Notes: generated by a model from the letters alone, not told the origin. A stretch of 64,000 bases of DNA from Limiplasma sp034927815 (GCA_034927815.1 JAYFPK010000003.1:1-64000); one strand, 5' to 3'; shown: positions 38,610 through 47,688, counted from the first letter of the stretch. Made by a program: numbers and translations.

Positions 38610-38634
38610 AAAGGGGCGGCCCCGCCGCCCCTTT
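38610..38634 (-). terminator. Intrinsic terminator (minus strand)
   Basis: Perfect 11-bp stem AAAGGGGCGGC (38610-38620) - CCC - GCCGCCCCTTT (38624-38634), directly after the stop of the SH3/Ig-like protein on minus. Confidence 0.8.
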
Positions 38635-38644
38635 GCTGATTCCT

Positions 38645-41185
38645 TTATTCCCCCGTAGCGGGAGCTTCCACCTTCACACGGCCGGTCACGGGGGACTGGC
38701 TGTCGCCAATCCAGATTTTTACCGTGATCTTGTGCCCAGCGTCCGCCTCCTGTACGGTGTACTTATTTGTGATGAAGTCGTCCATCCGCTTGTCGTCCAC
38801 AAACCACTCGTAGCGAAGGAGGGTGTCCGTCTCCAGCGAGGGGTGAAGGGTTGCGATGAGCTCATCGCCTACCACCGGATGCGTCTCGCTGAAGATCACC
38901 TCATACACGATGGGAGCGGGTTCCACAACCTGGGGCTGTTCCTGGACCTGGGGCTGTTCCTCAACCTGGGGTTGCTCCTGGACCTGGGGCTGTTCCTCAA
39001 CCTGGGATTGCTCCTGGACCTGGGGCTGCTCCTCAACCTGGGATTGCTCCTGAACCGGAGGCTGCTCCTGGGGCTGGGGTTGTTCCTCACCTTGGTTAGG
39101 AGCCTCGCCCTGACCTTGGTCTCCGCCTTGGTTCGGGTCTTCACCCTGATCCAGGTTCTCCCCCTGGTTCGGGTCCTCACTTTGGTTCGGGTCTTCACTC
39201 TGATCCGGGTTCTCGCCCTGATCCGGGTTCTCGCCCTGATTCGGGTCCTCACCCTGATCCGGGTCTTCACCCTGATTCGGGTCCTCACCCTGATTCGGGT
39301 CTCCACCCTGGTTGTTGGGATCCTCCCCTTCGGGAGCCCCTTCATCCGGAGCGGGGCTGCTTACCGTCTTCACCACGGGAGCGGTGGAAGCGCTGGTGAC
39401 GCTGCCGCCGTAACCGCTTCCGGCCTGGGCAGTCACCTTTACCTTCAGGGACTTACCCGCCAGGGTTTCGTCCACTGTCAGGGTTTGGGCCTCCTCTCCA
39501 TCGAGGACGTCGGCGTCCGCATACCAAGTATAGTCAACCTTGGAAGGATCCACCACGGTGGTGCCGTCCGCCAGCTTGGCCGTTGCGGTGATGGTCACCT
39601 CAGGCTCAGTATCGGTAAGCGTCGGCGCCATGTTATCCAGGGTGACGGACCCCAGCAGCGGATTCGTGGTCATCGTGTCCGTCTGGGCGGTTACAGGCAC
39701 CTCGGGATTCGTCTGGTACGCGCCTGTGCCATAGACCCTCAGGAGGATTCTTCCCGTTCCCGGGGCGTATTGGTCAAAGGCCGCCTGGGTCACCGTATAG
39801 GTGGCTCCCGTGCTCACGGGGGCGCTGCTGATGGTGGTGCCGTCGGTCACATACCACTCATACCGCACCGTCGCGTTGGAGGGCTGATAGGTGGCCCGGA
39901 GCGTATCCCCCACATTGGGATGGGTGGAGCCCGGAACGGTGTCGTTCACAATGGCCGCCGAGGTCAAGGTGCCCACCACAGCCACGGGGCTGGTGGTGGC
40001 CTCTGCGCTGCCGCTAAAGGGCGCCACGCCTGTGACCACCAGTTTCACCTGCTTGCCAAAGTCATCCGCCGCCACCGTATAAGTAGGCGTCGTGGCCTTG
40101 TTGATCCCGCCCACGGACCACTGGTACGTGACCTGCGCTCCCACGGGGGCAATGCTCTGTACCTTCAGAATATCGCCCACCAAAGGAGAGAGGGTGTTCA
40201 GGGTCACGCCGGTGAGCGCGCCGCTGTCAATGACCGGGTATTGCGTGATGGCGCTGGCGCTGCCGGTATAGGCGCCCGTACCCGTCACCGTGAGCCTGAT
40301 CTTCTTGCCGATGTCAGCGCTGCCCACCACATAGGTGGGGTTGGTGGAAACCACCGTGCTATCCACCATCCATTGATAGCTGACCGTAGCGTCATACGGA
40401 GTGATGGACGCAGCCCGCATCTCCATGCCCTTTACCGGGGCGTCCGTGTTCAGGGTCACCCCTGTCACCGCCGCGGGGCTGTAATAACGCAGGAACTCAT
40501 TCATCATATAGCCGGCGCGACTGCCCACCAAAATGTAGTCCCAGCCGCCCGCGGGGCCCCGCTCCAAAATCTTCACGCTGGTGCCCACGCTATACACGCC
40601 GATGATCCGGTAGCCCTTGCCGGGGCCTGTGCGCAGACGCACGCCATAGCCGTTGGCGCTCCAAATCCATGCGTTGGCGCCGGGGGTAGGCCCGGGCGTG
40701 GAGGAATCCACAAGGAACTGGTTCATCATATACCCGGTCCGGTTTCCTATACGGATATAGGACCAGTAGGAGCCGCGCTGCAGCATGGTCACATTGGTGC
40801 CAACGCTGTACACGGCCAGGATCCGGTAGCCGGTGCCCGGGCCGCTGCGAAGGCGCACCCCGTAGCCGTTGGCGCTCCAAACCCTGTAAGTGCCCGTGCC
40901 GCCGCCCCCGCCGCCGCTAAGGTTGATGTACGCACTGTACATATAACCCTTGTTGCCGTCAGGGGTTTGCACACGGTACCAACCGCTTAGGGTCTCCAAA
41001 ATGGTGACCACCGTGCCGGTATAGTAGCTGCTGATCGTGGTAGCGTTAAAATTGGGCTGTGCGCGCAAGCGCAGCCAGCCGCCGTGTACCACTCCGGTAG
41101 TGGTCGCCGCGACGGACGACGCCGGGATCACCAGCATGCCGATCAGTAAAACCATCGCGACGCTCATTGCCAATAAACGTTTCAT
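38645..41185 (-). CDS. Large secreted SH3/Ig-like repeat protein with acidic repeat stalk
   Basis: An 846-residue exported protein. Signal peptide 1-27 (LLAMSVAMVLLIGMLVIPAS). Three bacterial SH3 domains follow (residues 32-90, 98-165, 172-235), the last two with near-identical VWSANGYGVRLR / IWSANGYGVRLR starts. Then about five Ig-like repeats (VTYQW / VDYTWYADAD type), then a GEDPNQ hexapeptide array and a QVEEQPQVQEQ array (encoded at about 38930-39310), and a final Ig-like domain. No LPXTG sorting signal. Probably cell-wall-associated through SH3 domains. It has its own terminator. Confidence 0.8.
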   Translation of the reverse strand: MKRLLAMSVAMVLLIGMLVIPASSVAATTTGVVHGGWLRLRAQPNFNATTISSYYTGTVVTILETLSGWYRVQTPDGNKGYMYSAYINLSGGGGGGTGTYRVWSANGYGVRLRSGPGTGYRILAVYSVGTNVTMLQRGSYWSYIRIGNRTGYMMNQFLVDSSTPGPTPGANAWIWSANGYGVRLRTGPGKGYRIIGVYSVGTSVKILERGPAGGWDYILVGSRAGYMMNEFLRYYSPAAVTGVTLNTDAPVKGMEMRAASITPYDATVSYQWMVDSTVVSTNPTYVVGSADIGKKIRLTVTGTGAYTGSASAITQYPVIDSGALTGVTLNTLSPLVGDILKVQSIAPVGAQVTYQWSVGGINKATTPTYTVAADDFGKQVKLVVTGVAPFSGSAEATTSPVAVVGTLTSAAIVNDTVPGSTHPNVGDTLRATYQPSNATVRYEWYVTDGTTISSAPVSTGATYTVTQAAFDQYAPGTGRILLRVYGTGAYQTNPEVPVTAQTDTMTTNPLLGSVTLDNMAPTLTDTEPEVTITATAKLADGTTVVDPSKVDYTWYADADVLDGEEAQTLTVDETLAGKSLKVKVTAQAGSGYGGSVTSASTAPVVKTVSSPAPDEGAPEGEDPNNQGGDPNQGEDPNQGEDPDQGEDPNQGENPDQGENPDQSEDPNQSEDPNQGENLDQGEDPNQGGDQGQGEAPNQGEEQPQPQEQPPVQEQSQVEEQPQVQEQSQVEEQPQVQEQPQVEEQPQVQEQPQVVEPAPIVYEVIFSETHPVVGDELIATLHPSLETDTLLRYEWFVDDKRMDDFITNKYTVQEADAGHKITVKIWIGDSQSPVTGRVKVEAPATGE

Positions 41186-41489
41186 GGATCGTTCCCTCCC
41201 ATTGCTTCCCGGTTCCGGACCTGGATTTCACTCATAAGACGATCCCGCCTTACAGAATCTTCCCCCAGGAGAAGAATTTGTTTGCTCTGGCGAATTGTGC
41301 ATTCTCTGTTTAAAAATGTAACAGGAAATGCGGCAAACCGGGGTATTTCCTCTATTTTCCCTGGTAAAAAGGGACGCCTCCCTCCCAGGATATGGCAATT
41401 TCCCGGCACCATCTTCCTGGAATGGAAAAGATTCCCAGAGAATCACCGCCGGGAAAGCCGCCGGAGGCATTGCTCCGGCGGCTTGACGG
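41186..41489. other. Intergenic with terminator hairpin
   Basis: About 300 bp. The perfect 10-bp hairpin GCCGCCGGAG (41457-41466) - GCATTG - CTCCGGCGGC (41473-41482) ends the zinc-ribbon gene on minus (short T run). The rest is the AT-rich leader of the SH3 gene. No coding support. Confidence 0.6.
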
Positions 41490-41903
41490 TCACCCTTTTT
41501 GCGTAAAGCTGTTCTGGCATTTTCCACAGGTTACGGTCACCACGCCGGTTCCCCTGGGCAGTTTCAGCCAAGCCTTGCAGTTGGGGCACTTGAAATACTT
41601 GAACTGCTTGCGCTGGCGAAACCGGGTTCTGGCTTGCTTCCATCTGGTGGTCAGCCGGTGTTTGAAAGCAAGGTATCTCCGGTTTTCTTCATACCGCTTG
41701 GCATTGTTGCGGGAAAACATGCGGTACAGGCACAGGGCGTAAGGGACGAAGCTGATGAGGGTCAAAAGGCCCAGGCCCAGCAAAGCGCCCAGCAGGTACA
41801 GGGCAATGCCCAGCCACAGCAGCGCCAGGGTAAGCTGGTCCGGCCCATGGCGGCCATTCATCCAGGAGCGAAGGGTTTGCTTGATTTTCACCCAAAGCGA
41901 CAT
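41490..41903 (-). CDS. Two-helix membrane protein with C-terminal zinc ribbon
   Basis: A 137-residue protein. Hydrophobic helices at residues 24-65 (LTLALLWLGIALYLLGALLG, then a second segment), a strongly basic stretch, and a C-terminal zinc ribbon with CPNC and CGKC knuckles. The topology suggests a membrane-anchored cytoplasmic zinc finger. It sits with a DnaJ-domain gene and a DUF5685 gene, which are likely functional partners. Function unknown. Confidence 0.75.
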   Translation of the reverse strand: MSLWVKIKQTLRSWMNGRHGPDQLTLALLWLGIALYLLGALLGLGLLTLISFVPYALCLYRMFSRNNAKRYEENRRYLAFKHRLTTRWKQARTRFRQRKQFKYFKCPNCKAWLKLPRGTGVVTVTCGKCQNSFTQKG

Positions 41904-41951
41904 GATTGTTTTTCCTCCTTCAAGCGGGCGGGGCTCCTCCCCTCCCCTTGC

Positions 41952-42713
41952 TTAGCAATAAAAGAATCCCCCGCGGCCGCAGTTGCAGCAGCAGTTGCAC
42001 AGCGCGTTGGCGATGCAAAAGGTCATGCACGGGTTCGCGCAAAGCGCTCCGGTAAAGCCGCGGCTCATGCCCTGCTGCCGGTAGGATTGGGCCGTGGACT
42101 GCAACTGGGCGAGATATACCTGGAAGGCGGGCTCATTGGGATTCAGCTGCGCCGCCCTGCGGGCGTCGTTCAGGGCGGCGATCCGGTTGCCCAGCCCTTC
42201 GTTGGCCCGGGCGCTCCAGAAGTACCAGGCACCCCTGCGGTCCGCAATGGCCTCCAGCAGGTCCAGGGCCCTGGCATGCTGCCCGGCCATCACCGCCTGG
42301 GCCACCGGCTGCAATTCCGGGGCGGTTTCGGTATATTCCACCCGCTGGTAGGCGTTGCCGTAAGGGCTGCCTCCCTGTGCGCCATAGGCGCGCTGGGCGC
42401 TGCGGAAAAACTCCTCAAAGCTGCCGAACCCGCCAAAGCCTTGCCAATCCCCATAACCGCCGGAGGAACCGTAGCCTCCATAGCCACTCCCTCCATAGCT
42501 CTGGCGGTAGCCTTCCCCGCCGGAGGGGCCGCCATTTTTGTTCTTGATCAGCGTCGTGTAGGCTTCGTTGATTTCCCTCATCTTGATCTCAGCGGCCTGG
42601 GAGCCCTGGTTCAAGTCCGGGTGATACTTTTTGGCCAGCTTACGGTAGGCGGCTTTGATTTCGTCATCCGACGCGCCGGGGCTCACCCCCAACACCTGAT
42701 ACGGATCATTCAT
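41952..42713 (-). CDS. DnaJ-domain protein with Cys-rich C-terminus
   Basis: A 253-residue protein. Residues 3-65 form a J-domain with the HPD motif (AYRKLAKKYHPDLNQG) that stimulates Hsp70. A Gly/Tyr-rich linker follows, then a helical TPR-like region (ALDLLEAIADRRGAWYFWSA), and a striking Cys-rich end (CNCCCNCGRGGFFYC) possibly binding metal or buried in the membrane. Its ATG overlaps the stop of the upstream DUF5685 gene (ATGA), so translation is coupled. Not the canonical DnaJ chaperone. Confidence 0.85.
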   Translation of the reverse strand: MNDPYQVLGVSPGASDDEIKAAYRKLAKKYHPDLNQGSQAAEIKMREINEAYTTLIKNKNGGPSGGEGYRQSYGGSGYGGYGSSGGYGDWQGFGGFGSFEEFFRSAQRAYGAQGGSPYGNAYQRVEYTETAPELQPVAQAVMAGQHARALDLLEAIADRRGAWYFWSARANEGLGNRIAALNDARRAAQLNPNEPAFQVYLAQLQSTAQSYRQQGMSRGFTGALCANPCMTFCIANALCNCCCNCGRGGFFYC

Positions 42714-43585
42714 CCCCGGTCCTCCTTTTGCGCAGGCTCGCCGCTTTTGTGCTTGGCGGTTTTTTTCTCCTTGGCGCTTTGCTTCGCCTGGTACTTGGCC
42801 CATACCCCCGAATAGAGGATATTGCGCAGAATGTCCACATCCTTCACCAGGGGAAGAAGCTCAAAGGCCTGGGCGCATTCCCCAATGAGCAAGCTTAGCG
42901 CCTCCTGGCAAAGGGCTTCATAATCCTCCTGCCTGGCAATCTCCCGGAGAGGGTTGTAGCGGTTATGCTTCAAATCCGAGGCCAGGTCGTCGTAAGCGTC
43001 CATCAAGTAGATAAACCGCCCCAGAGCCTCCCCCATGAACCCCAAGGTATCCGCCCAATAATCCGGCTGATAGCGGAAGATGCGGCCCAGCATGTTGGCC
43101 GTGAGCCCGGCGGGCTCATCCGGGGATACCCTCCCCTCCCGCTCCAGCTCCGCGATTTGCTCCAGGCAGCTCTCAATGGTTTCGCAGATGTCGGGATAGC
43201 GCTCCCGTACCTGCCGGTACGCCTTGCGCAGCAGCCCGGCCTCCGCCCGGCCCGCCAGGCTGTGCTCGTCCTTCCAGTCGTCCTGGCACTTATGGTAGGC
43301 CAGGGCAATGCTCATGTCCGCGCAATAGCCGGTGAAGGAGTTGTACACAAAAGGCCGCTTTCGAAGGGGATGGGGCAAACACCAGCCTTCTCCCTCCGTC
43401 TCCGGGGGTTCATACAGGGAGGTGAGCAAAATGCATAGAAAGGTCATATCGTTGCTGAGAATGACGCGCCCCGCTGGGCCGAACTTCTGCCCCAAAGCGC
43501 GGCACAGCCCGCAATAATACGCCTGGTAGCGCTCCTGCTGCTCCTGGGTCAGCCCTTCCGGCGACAGGGCCAAGTATCCAAACAT
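42710..43585 (-). CDS. DUF5685 family protein
   Basis: A 291-residue protein starting MFGYLALSPEGLTQEQQERY with an early YYCGLCRALG Cys pair, then all-helical segments (NDMTFLCILLTSLY, GYCADMSIALAYHKCQDDW, GRFIYLMDAYDDLASD). The Asp-rich helix DAYDDLASD recalls the metal-binding helices of isoprenoid synthase folds, but no activity is known. This N-terminus is typical of DUF5685 proteins of Clostridia, usually next to DnaJ genes as here. AAGGAG precedes ATG 43585. Confidence 0.75.
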   Translation of the reverse strand: MFGYLALSPEGLTQEQQERYQAYYCGLCRALGQKFGPAGRVILSNDMTFLCILLTSLYEPPETEGEGWCLPHPLRKRPFVYNSFTGYCADMSIALAYHKCQDDWKDEHSLAGRAEAGLLRKAYRQVRERYPDICETIESCLEQIAELEREGRVSPDEPAGLTANMLGRIFRYQPDYWADTLGFMGEALGRFIYLMDAYDDLASDLKHNRYNPLREIARQEDYEALCQEALSLLIGECAQAFELLPLVKDVDILRNILYSGVWAKYQAKQSAKEKKTAKHKSGEPAQKEDRG

Positions 43586-43794
43586 CGCAAACTCCTTTCT
43601 CCACACCTTCAACATCGGTCCACGAATTTCATCCTACCGCCTTGCCCATGCCCTGTCAAGCCTTTCCGGCGCAAAGAGCCAGGCCGAAGCCCCTCTATGA
43701 TCATACATTCGCCCGATGGACACAGCATGGACAAGATATGTCAAAACCATGAACATTAGTCGTCAAACATCCATTTCCCCAGTCCATGGGCCGA

Positions 43795-43823
43795 TTGACA
43801 CGCCCTCTCCCCCGTGCTACACT
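43795..43823 (+). promoter_or_regulatory. Sigma-A promoter for ATP-grasp operon
   Basis: TTGACA (43795-43800), 17-bp spacer, TACACT (43818-43823), 64 bp before the first ATP-grasp gene. The -35 is consensus. Confidence 0.7.
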
Positions 43824-43886
43824 AGGCGCAATTCCACGCGGCATGCCTGCCATGCCGTGGATTCTGAAACGGGAAGGGGGGCGCTC

Positions 43887-44762
43887 ATGCTCCAAGGTCT
43901 GTTGGTGGTCAATGCCTTCCTGCGTACCAGCAAGTTCGATGATCTCTATGCGTTTTTGATTGCCGCGGCCCGGGAGCTTGGCATCGGCCTGGATGTGTCC
44001 ACCAACGCGGAGCTTTGCACCTTGGTGGACACGGAGGCCTTTGATCCCTCCCGGTACGGATTCTGCCTGTTTTGGGACAAGGACGTCCACCTGGCCCTCC
44101 AACTGGCCCAACGGGGCTTGCCGGTGTTCAACAGCGCCGAAAGCATCCTGCGCTGCGACGACAAAAGCCTCACCTACCTTTGCCTGAAAGAGAAGGGCAT
44201 CCCCATGCCCCCCACCATCATAGCCCCCAAAACCTATCCCGCCGCAGGGTATACCGATACGGGATTTGTGGACGAGGCCGCCCGCCGCTTAGGCTTCCCT
44301 TTGGTGCTGAAAGAATGCTTTGGCTCCTTTGGACAGCAGGTCTATCTCTTCCAGGATGTGGAGACCCTTCGGCGCAAGGTCCTGGCCCTTCAGGGCACTC
44401 CGCTGCTGTTTCAGGCCTTGGTGCGGGAGAGCTACGGCCGGGATGTGCGCATCAACGTAGTAGGGGACCGGGTGGTGGCTTCCATGCTCCGCAGGGGCGC
44501 TCAGGGGGATTTCCGAAGCAACCTGACCCTGGGGGGCTCCATGGAGCCCTATGCGCCCACCCGGGAGGAGGCCTCTTTGGCCCTGCGGGCCGCCCAGGCC
44601 TTGGGGCTTGCCTTCGCGGGGGTGGACGTGCTCTTTGGCGGGGAGGGCCCCCTGCTGTGCGAGGTCAACAGCAATGCCCATTTCAAAACCACCCTGGCCT
44701 GTACCGGTGTGAATATGGCCAGGGAGATTTTACGGCATATTGCCCAGGCGGTGAACTCATGA
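43887..44762 (+). CDS. RimK-type ATP-grasp ligase 1
   Basis: A 291-residue ATP-grasp enzyme joining a carboxylate to an amine through an acyl-phosphate. The central domain starts CDDKSLTYLCLKEKGIPMP, with FPLVLKECFGSFGQQV (ATP-grasp lysine and flexible loop), GRDVRINVVGDRVVASMLR, and the Mg-binding VDVLFGGEGPLLCEVNSNA. RimK relatives add amino acids to proteins, cofactors or peptides; the substrate here is unknown. GGGAAGGGG lies upstream of the ATG. The stop overlaps the start of a second ATP-grasp gene (ATGA). Confidence 0.85.
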   Translation: MLQGLLVVNAFLRTSKFDDLYAFLIAAARELGIGLDVSTNAELCTLVDTEAFDPSRYGFCLFWDKDVHLALQLAQRGLPVFNSAESILRCDDKSLTYLCLKEKGIPMPPTIIAPKTYPAAGYTDTGFVDEAARRLGFPLVLKECFGSFGQQVYLFQDVETLRRKVLALQGTPLLFQALVRESYGRDVRINVVGDRVVASMLRRGAQGDFRSNLTLGGSMEPYAPTREEASLALRAAQALGLAFAGVDVLFGGEGPLLCEVNSNAHFKTTLACTGVNMAREILRHIAQAVNS

Positions 44763-45631
44763 GCATCCTGTGCTGGCTGCTATACGACGATCAGGATTAT
44801 CAGCGCAACCGGGATTTCGCAGCCCTTCTGGCAAGGGAGGGGGAAATGCGGGGCCTGGAGGTGCTGCCTGTGCTCACCTCCCAATTATCCCTGGGGATGG
44901 ATGCGGCGGGCAAGCCCTATGCCTTCGCTCCGGGGCAACGCCGCCCCCCGGAGGCGGTGATCTCCCGCCAGCGCAGCAGCTTCCTCAGCCGGCATTTTGA
45001 GGCCATGGGCATTCCGGTGTTCAACAATGCCACGGTCTGCGACCTATGCAATGACAAGCGCAAGACCCACCAGTTTCTGTCCGGGCTTCCCATGCTGGGC
45101 AGCGCCTTTTCCTGGCCGGGCCAGAGCCTTTCCAGGCCCTCCCCTTCGGATTATCCATTAGTGGTCAAACCCGCCCAAAGCCATGGGGGCGACCGGGTGT
45201 TTCTGGTCCGCAGCCAGGAGGAATGGGAACAGGCCGTTATGCGCATTTGGCCAGAGCCCCTTTTGTCCCAGCAGGTGGCCAGCCAGCCCGGGTTGGACCT
45301 GCGGGTGTATGTGGTGTTCGGCCGGATCGTGGCCGCTGTGCTTCGCCGGGCCCCGGACGGCTTCCTGAGCAATTTCACAAAGGGCGGCCATGTGGCCTTG
45401 CACAGCCTAACCCCTGAGGAGCAGGCCCTGGCCGAAAAGGTGCTGGAGCGCTTTTGCAGGGCAGGAGCTCCCCTGTGCTTCGCCGGCATCGATTTTCTGT
45501 ATCATCAGGGGCACCCCGTACTCAGCGAGGTGGAGGATGTGGTGGGCAGCCGCATGCTGTACCAGGTCAGCGACCTCAACATCGGAGGGCTGTTTTTGGA
45601 GGGGGTCAGGAGTTCTTTTTCTCCTGCCTGA
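44759..45631 (+). CDS. RimK-type ATP-grasp ligase 2
   Basis: A 290-residue paralogue of the preceding gene. Core segments: NKIK-like CNDKRKTHQFLSGLPML, YPLVVKPAQSHGGDRVFLV (ATP-binding Lys and loop), GLDLRVYVVFGRIVAAVLRR, FLSNFTKGGHVA, and metal-binding FAGIDFLYHQGHPVLSEVEDVVG. ATGA overlap with gene 1 suggests stoichiometric expression and possibly a heteromeric or sequentially acting pair. It ends 55 bp before a membrane glycosyltransferase-like gene that may share the transcript. Confidence 0.83.
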   Translation: MSILCWLLYDDQDYQRNRDFAALLAREGEMRGLEVLPVLTSQLSLGMDAAGKPYAFAPGQRRPPEAVISRQRSSFLSRHFEAMGIPVFNNATVCDLCNDKRKTHQFLSGLPMLGSAFSWPGQSLSRPSPSDYPLVVKPAQSHGGDRVFLVRSQEEWEQAVMRIWPEPLLSQQVASQPGLDLRVYVVFGRIVAAVLRRAPDGFLSNFTKGGHVALHSLTPEEQALAEKVLERFCRAGAPLCFAGIDFLYHQGHPVLSEVEDVVGSRMLYQVSDLNIGGLFLEGVRSSFSPA

Positions 45632-45686
45632 ACTATGGTATACTGGGTCAGACTTTGACAGTTGAGCACGAAAGGATGTCGGCCTG

Positions 45687-47321
45687 ATGAGAGGGCAAGG
45701 GACTCGTTGGCGGCGCAATCCCAAAGGATGGGTTGCGGTTTTTTTCATTGCGCTTACCTTGATCGGCCTGCTTACCGTTGATGATTATGGCGCTCCCTAT
45801 GACGAATTGTCTGAGATGCTCATCATCCGGGCCAACCTCCAGGAATACGCCGTTCGCCTGGAGGGCCGGGATGGAAAAAGCGTCTTTTCCCGCATGAACT
45901 TTCCTCCCATGTCGGAGTACATCGAGCGGGACCACGGGATCTGCGGATACTACCTCCTGGCCCCCTTTCTGCCCTATGCCGTGATGTCCGATATTCACCA
46001 CATGTCCACCCTCTGGAGCGTGTTGACATGGCTTTGGTTTATGCTGGGCTGCTTTTCCCTGTACAGCCTGATGCGCTGCCTGGGGGTATCCCGCGTCCTT
46101 TCCTGCTGCAGCGTGCTGCTGCTCTACCTCTATCCCCGCTTCTTCGCCGAGGGGCATTACAACAACAAGGACGTGGTGCTGCTCAGCTTTGTTTTGTTCA
46201 CCCTCTGGACCGGCGCGCGCTTTTTAGACAAGCCCGGCTTTGGGCGGGGATTGCTCTTTTCCCTGGCGGGGGCCATGGCTACCAATACAAAGATCATCGG
46301 CGCGCTTCCCTGGGGGCTGATAGGGCTTGCGGCAGTCCTTTTGATTTCCGTGAACCGGCAATGGAGCCTGAAAATGGCCGGCGTCGCCCTGTCCACCATC
46401 GCGGCTTACCTTTGCTTCTTTGCCTTGCTGACCCCCGCCCTATGGGACGATCCGCTGAAATACTTGGAGTATGTGCTCGTGAACGCAACCCAGTTCTCCC
46501 GCTTCGGCGGCGTCGTTCTCTTTCGTGGGGCGGATTTCTACGATGTACAAGGCACAACGCCCCTTCCTTGGTACTATCTCCCCTATTATCTGCTGGTCAG
46601 CATCCCGCTTTATACCCTTGCGCTGGCCGCCCTGGGCCAGGTGCGGGCGCTGCGTCTTTTCTTCCAAAAGCCCCGGGCCGTCCTGGGGGAATACCGGACC
46701 GTATTGCTCCTGGTCTGCAGCCTGTCATGGCTGGTGCCCCTGGGCTACGCCATGGCCACCAGGCCTCTATTGTATAACGGCTGGCGGCATTTCTACTTTC
46801 TCTATGCCGGCATCGCCTCCTTGGCCGGTTTTGGCCTCCACACGCTGTGGGAACTGGTCCAACGCCGCCCTATGCTCCGCCGCCTCTGCGCCGCCTTGCT
46901 CTGCGTCTGCCTGCTTGCGACAGGCATAGGCCTTGCTTTGAATCACCCCTACCAGTTTGCGTACTTTAATCCCCTGGTGAGGCGGGACGCCCGCCGGACC
47001 ATGGATTTGGATACTTGGAATGTCGCCGCCGCGGGCGCGTTTGAGCGGCTATACCACATGAAGCACGAACAGGAGCCCCAGCTGCGGGTAGGCTGCTATT
47101 TCAACGACATCACCATCGGCGCCTTCAAGCTGCCCGCCCCCATCCGGGACAGCCTGGTGATCACAGCCGAGCGGGACGAGCCCTACCTCTATTACAATGC
47201 CACCTACGCCTACATTTACTGGGCCCAGGAACCCCCGGAGGGGTACCATATCCTTTTTGAGGTAAAGAGCTACGGCAACACCATCGGCGTCATGTATGAG
47301 AAGGACGGCCATGGAGCCTGA
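45687..47321 (+). CDS. Polytopic GT-C (PMT/ArnT-like) glycosyltransferase candidate
   Basis: A 544-residue membrane protein with about 11 helices. After the first helix a DDYGAPYDEL acidic loop recalls the catalytic Asp of the GT-C fold (GT39/GT83), and NNKDVVLLSFVLFTLW and GAMATNTKIIGALPW match the general pattern of dolichyl/undecaprenyl-phosphate-sugar-dependent transferases. The C-terminal 90 residues are extracytoplasmic. The sugar and acceptor cannot be told. RBS AAAGGATG. No clear terminator follows before the tRNA genes. Confidence 0.7.
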   Translation: MRGQGTRWRRNPKGWVAVFFIALTLIGLLTVDDYGAPYDELSEMLIIRANLQEYAVRLEGRDGKSVFSRMNFPPMSEYIERDHGICGYYLLAPFLPYAVMSDIHHMSTLWSVLTWLWFMLGCFSLYSLMRCLGVSRVLSCCSVLLLYLYPRFFAEGHYNNKDVVLLSFVLFTLWTGARFLDKPGFGRGLLFSLAGAMATNTKIIGALPWGLIGLAAVLLISVNRQWSLKMAGVALSTIAAYLCFFALLTPALWDDPLKYLEYVLVNATQFSRFGGVVLFRGADFYDVQGTTPLPWYYLPYYLLVSIPLYTLALAALGQVRALRLFFQKPRAVLGEYRTVLLLVCSLSWLVPLGYAMATRPLLYNGWRHFYFLYAGIASLAGFGLHTLWELVQRRPMLRRLCAALLCVCLLATGIGLALNHPYQFAYFNPLVRRDARRTMDLDTWNVAAAGAFERLYHMKHEQEPQLRVGCYFNDITIGAFKLPAPIRDSLVITAERDEPYLYYNATYAYIYWAQEPPEGYHILFEVKSYGNTIGVMYEKDGHGA

Positions 47322-47477
47322 CCCCTTGGGGCTTTGATAAAACGTCCTCACGCTTCTTTCCCCTGCCATATTTCCCTTTCTTCCCATCCCCTGGCTCCCA
47401 AATGAGAATTCCGCTATGCCCCCCCGCGGCATATTAAAAAGACCAGGAAGGCGTTATGCGGCCCCGGGAAAAGGGGC

Positions 47478-47506
47478 TAGACAAACCCCCATCCGTTTGC
47501 TATAAT
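47478..47506 (+). promoter_or_regulatory. Promoter of the tRNA pair
   Basis: TAGACA (47478-47483), 17-bp spacer, TATAAT (47501-47506), 15 bp before tRNA-Thr. A perfect -10 typical of stable RNA promoters. Confidence 0.8.
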
Positions 47507-47521
47507 AGCTCTTGCTGACGC

Positions 47522-47597
47522 GCCAATATAGCTCAGTCGGTAGAGCAGCGGTTTCGTAAACCGCAGGTCAAGGGTTCGAGTCCCTTTATTGGCTCCA
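47522..47597 (+). tRNA. tRNA-Thr (anticodon CGU)
   Basis: Acceptor arms GCCAATA and TATTGGC pair fully. D-arm GCTCAGTCGGTAGAGC, anticodon stem CGGTT/AACCG with loop TTCGTAA (CGT anticodon), T-arm GGTTCGAGTCC. CCA is encoded (47595-47597). It reads ACG, in keeping with the GC-rich genome. Confidence 0.95.
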
Positions 47598-47611
47598 TCT
47601 TTTCTTGCCGT

Positions 47612-47688
47612 CGAGGTGTAGCGCAGTTTGGTAGCGCGTTTGGTTCGGGACCAAAAGGTCGCAGGTTCAAATCCTGTCACCTCGACCA
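47612..47688 (+). tRNA. tRNA-Pro (anticodon CGG), integration target
   Basis: Acceptor arms CGAGGTG and CACCTCG, D-arm GCGCAGTTTGGTAGCGC, anticodon stem TTTGG/CCAAA with loop TTCGGGA (CGG anticodon), T-arm GGTTCAAATCC, encoded CCA (47686-47688). Reads CCG. Its 3' half is duplicated at 61059-61085, marking it as the attachment site of an integrated element; the gene itself remains intact. Confidence 0.95.

Noticed and set aside
39090..39320. CRISPR-like array in the GAP-CCT-rich repeats
   Set aside because: Repeats are contiguous, in frame and encode GEDPNQ hexapeptides inside a long gene; there are no unique spacers and no cas genes.
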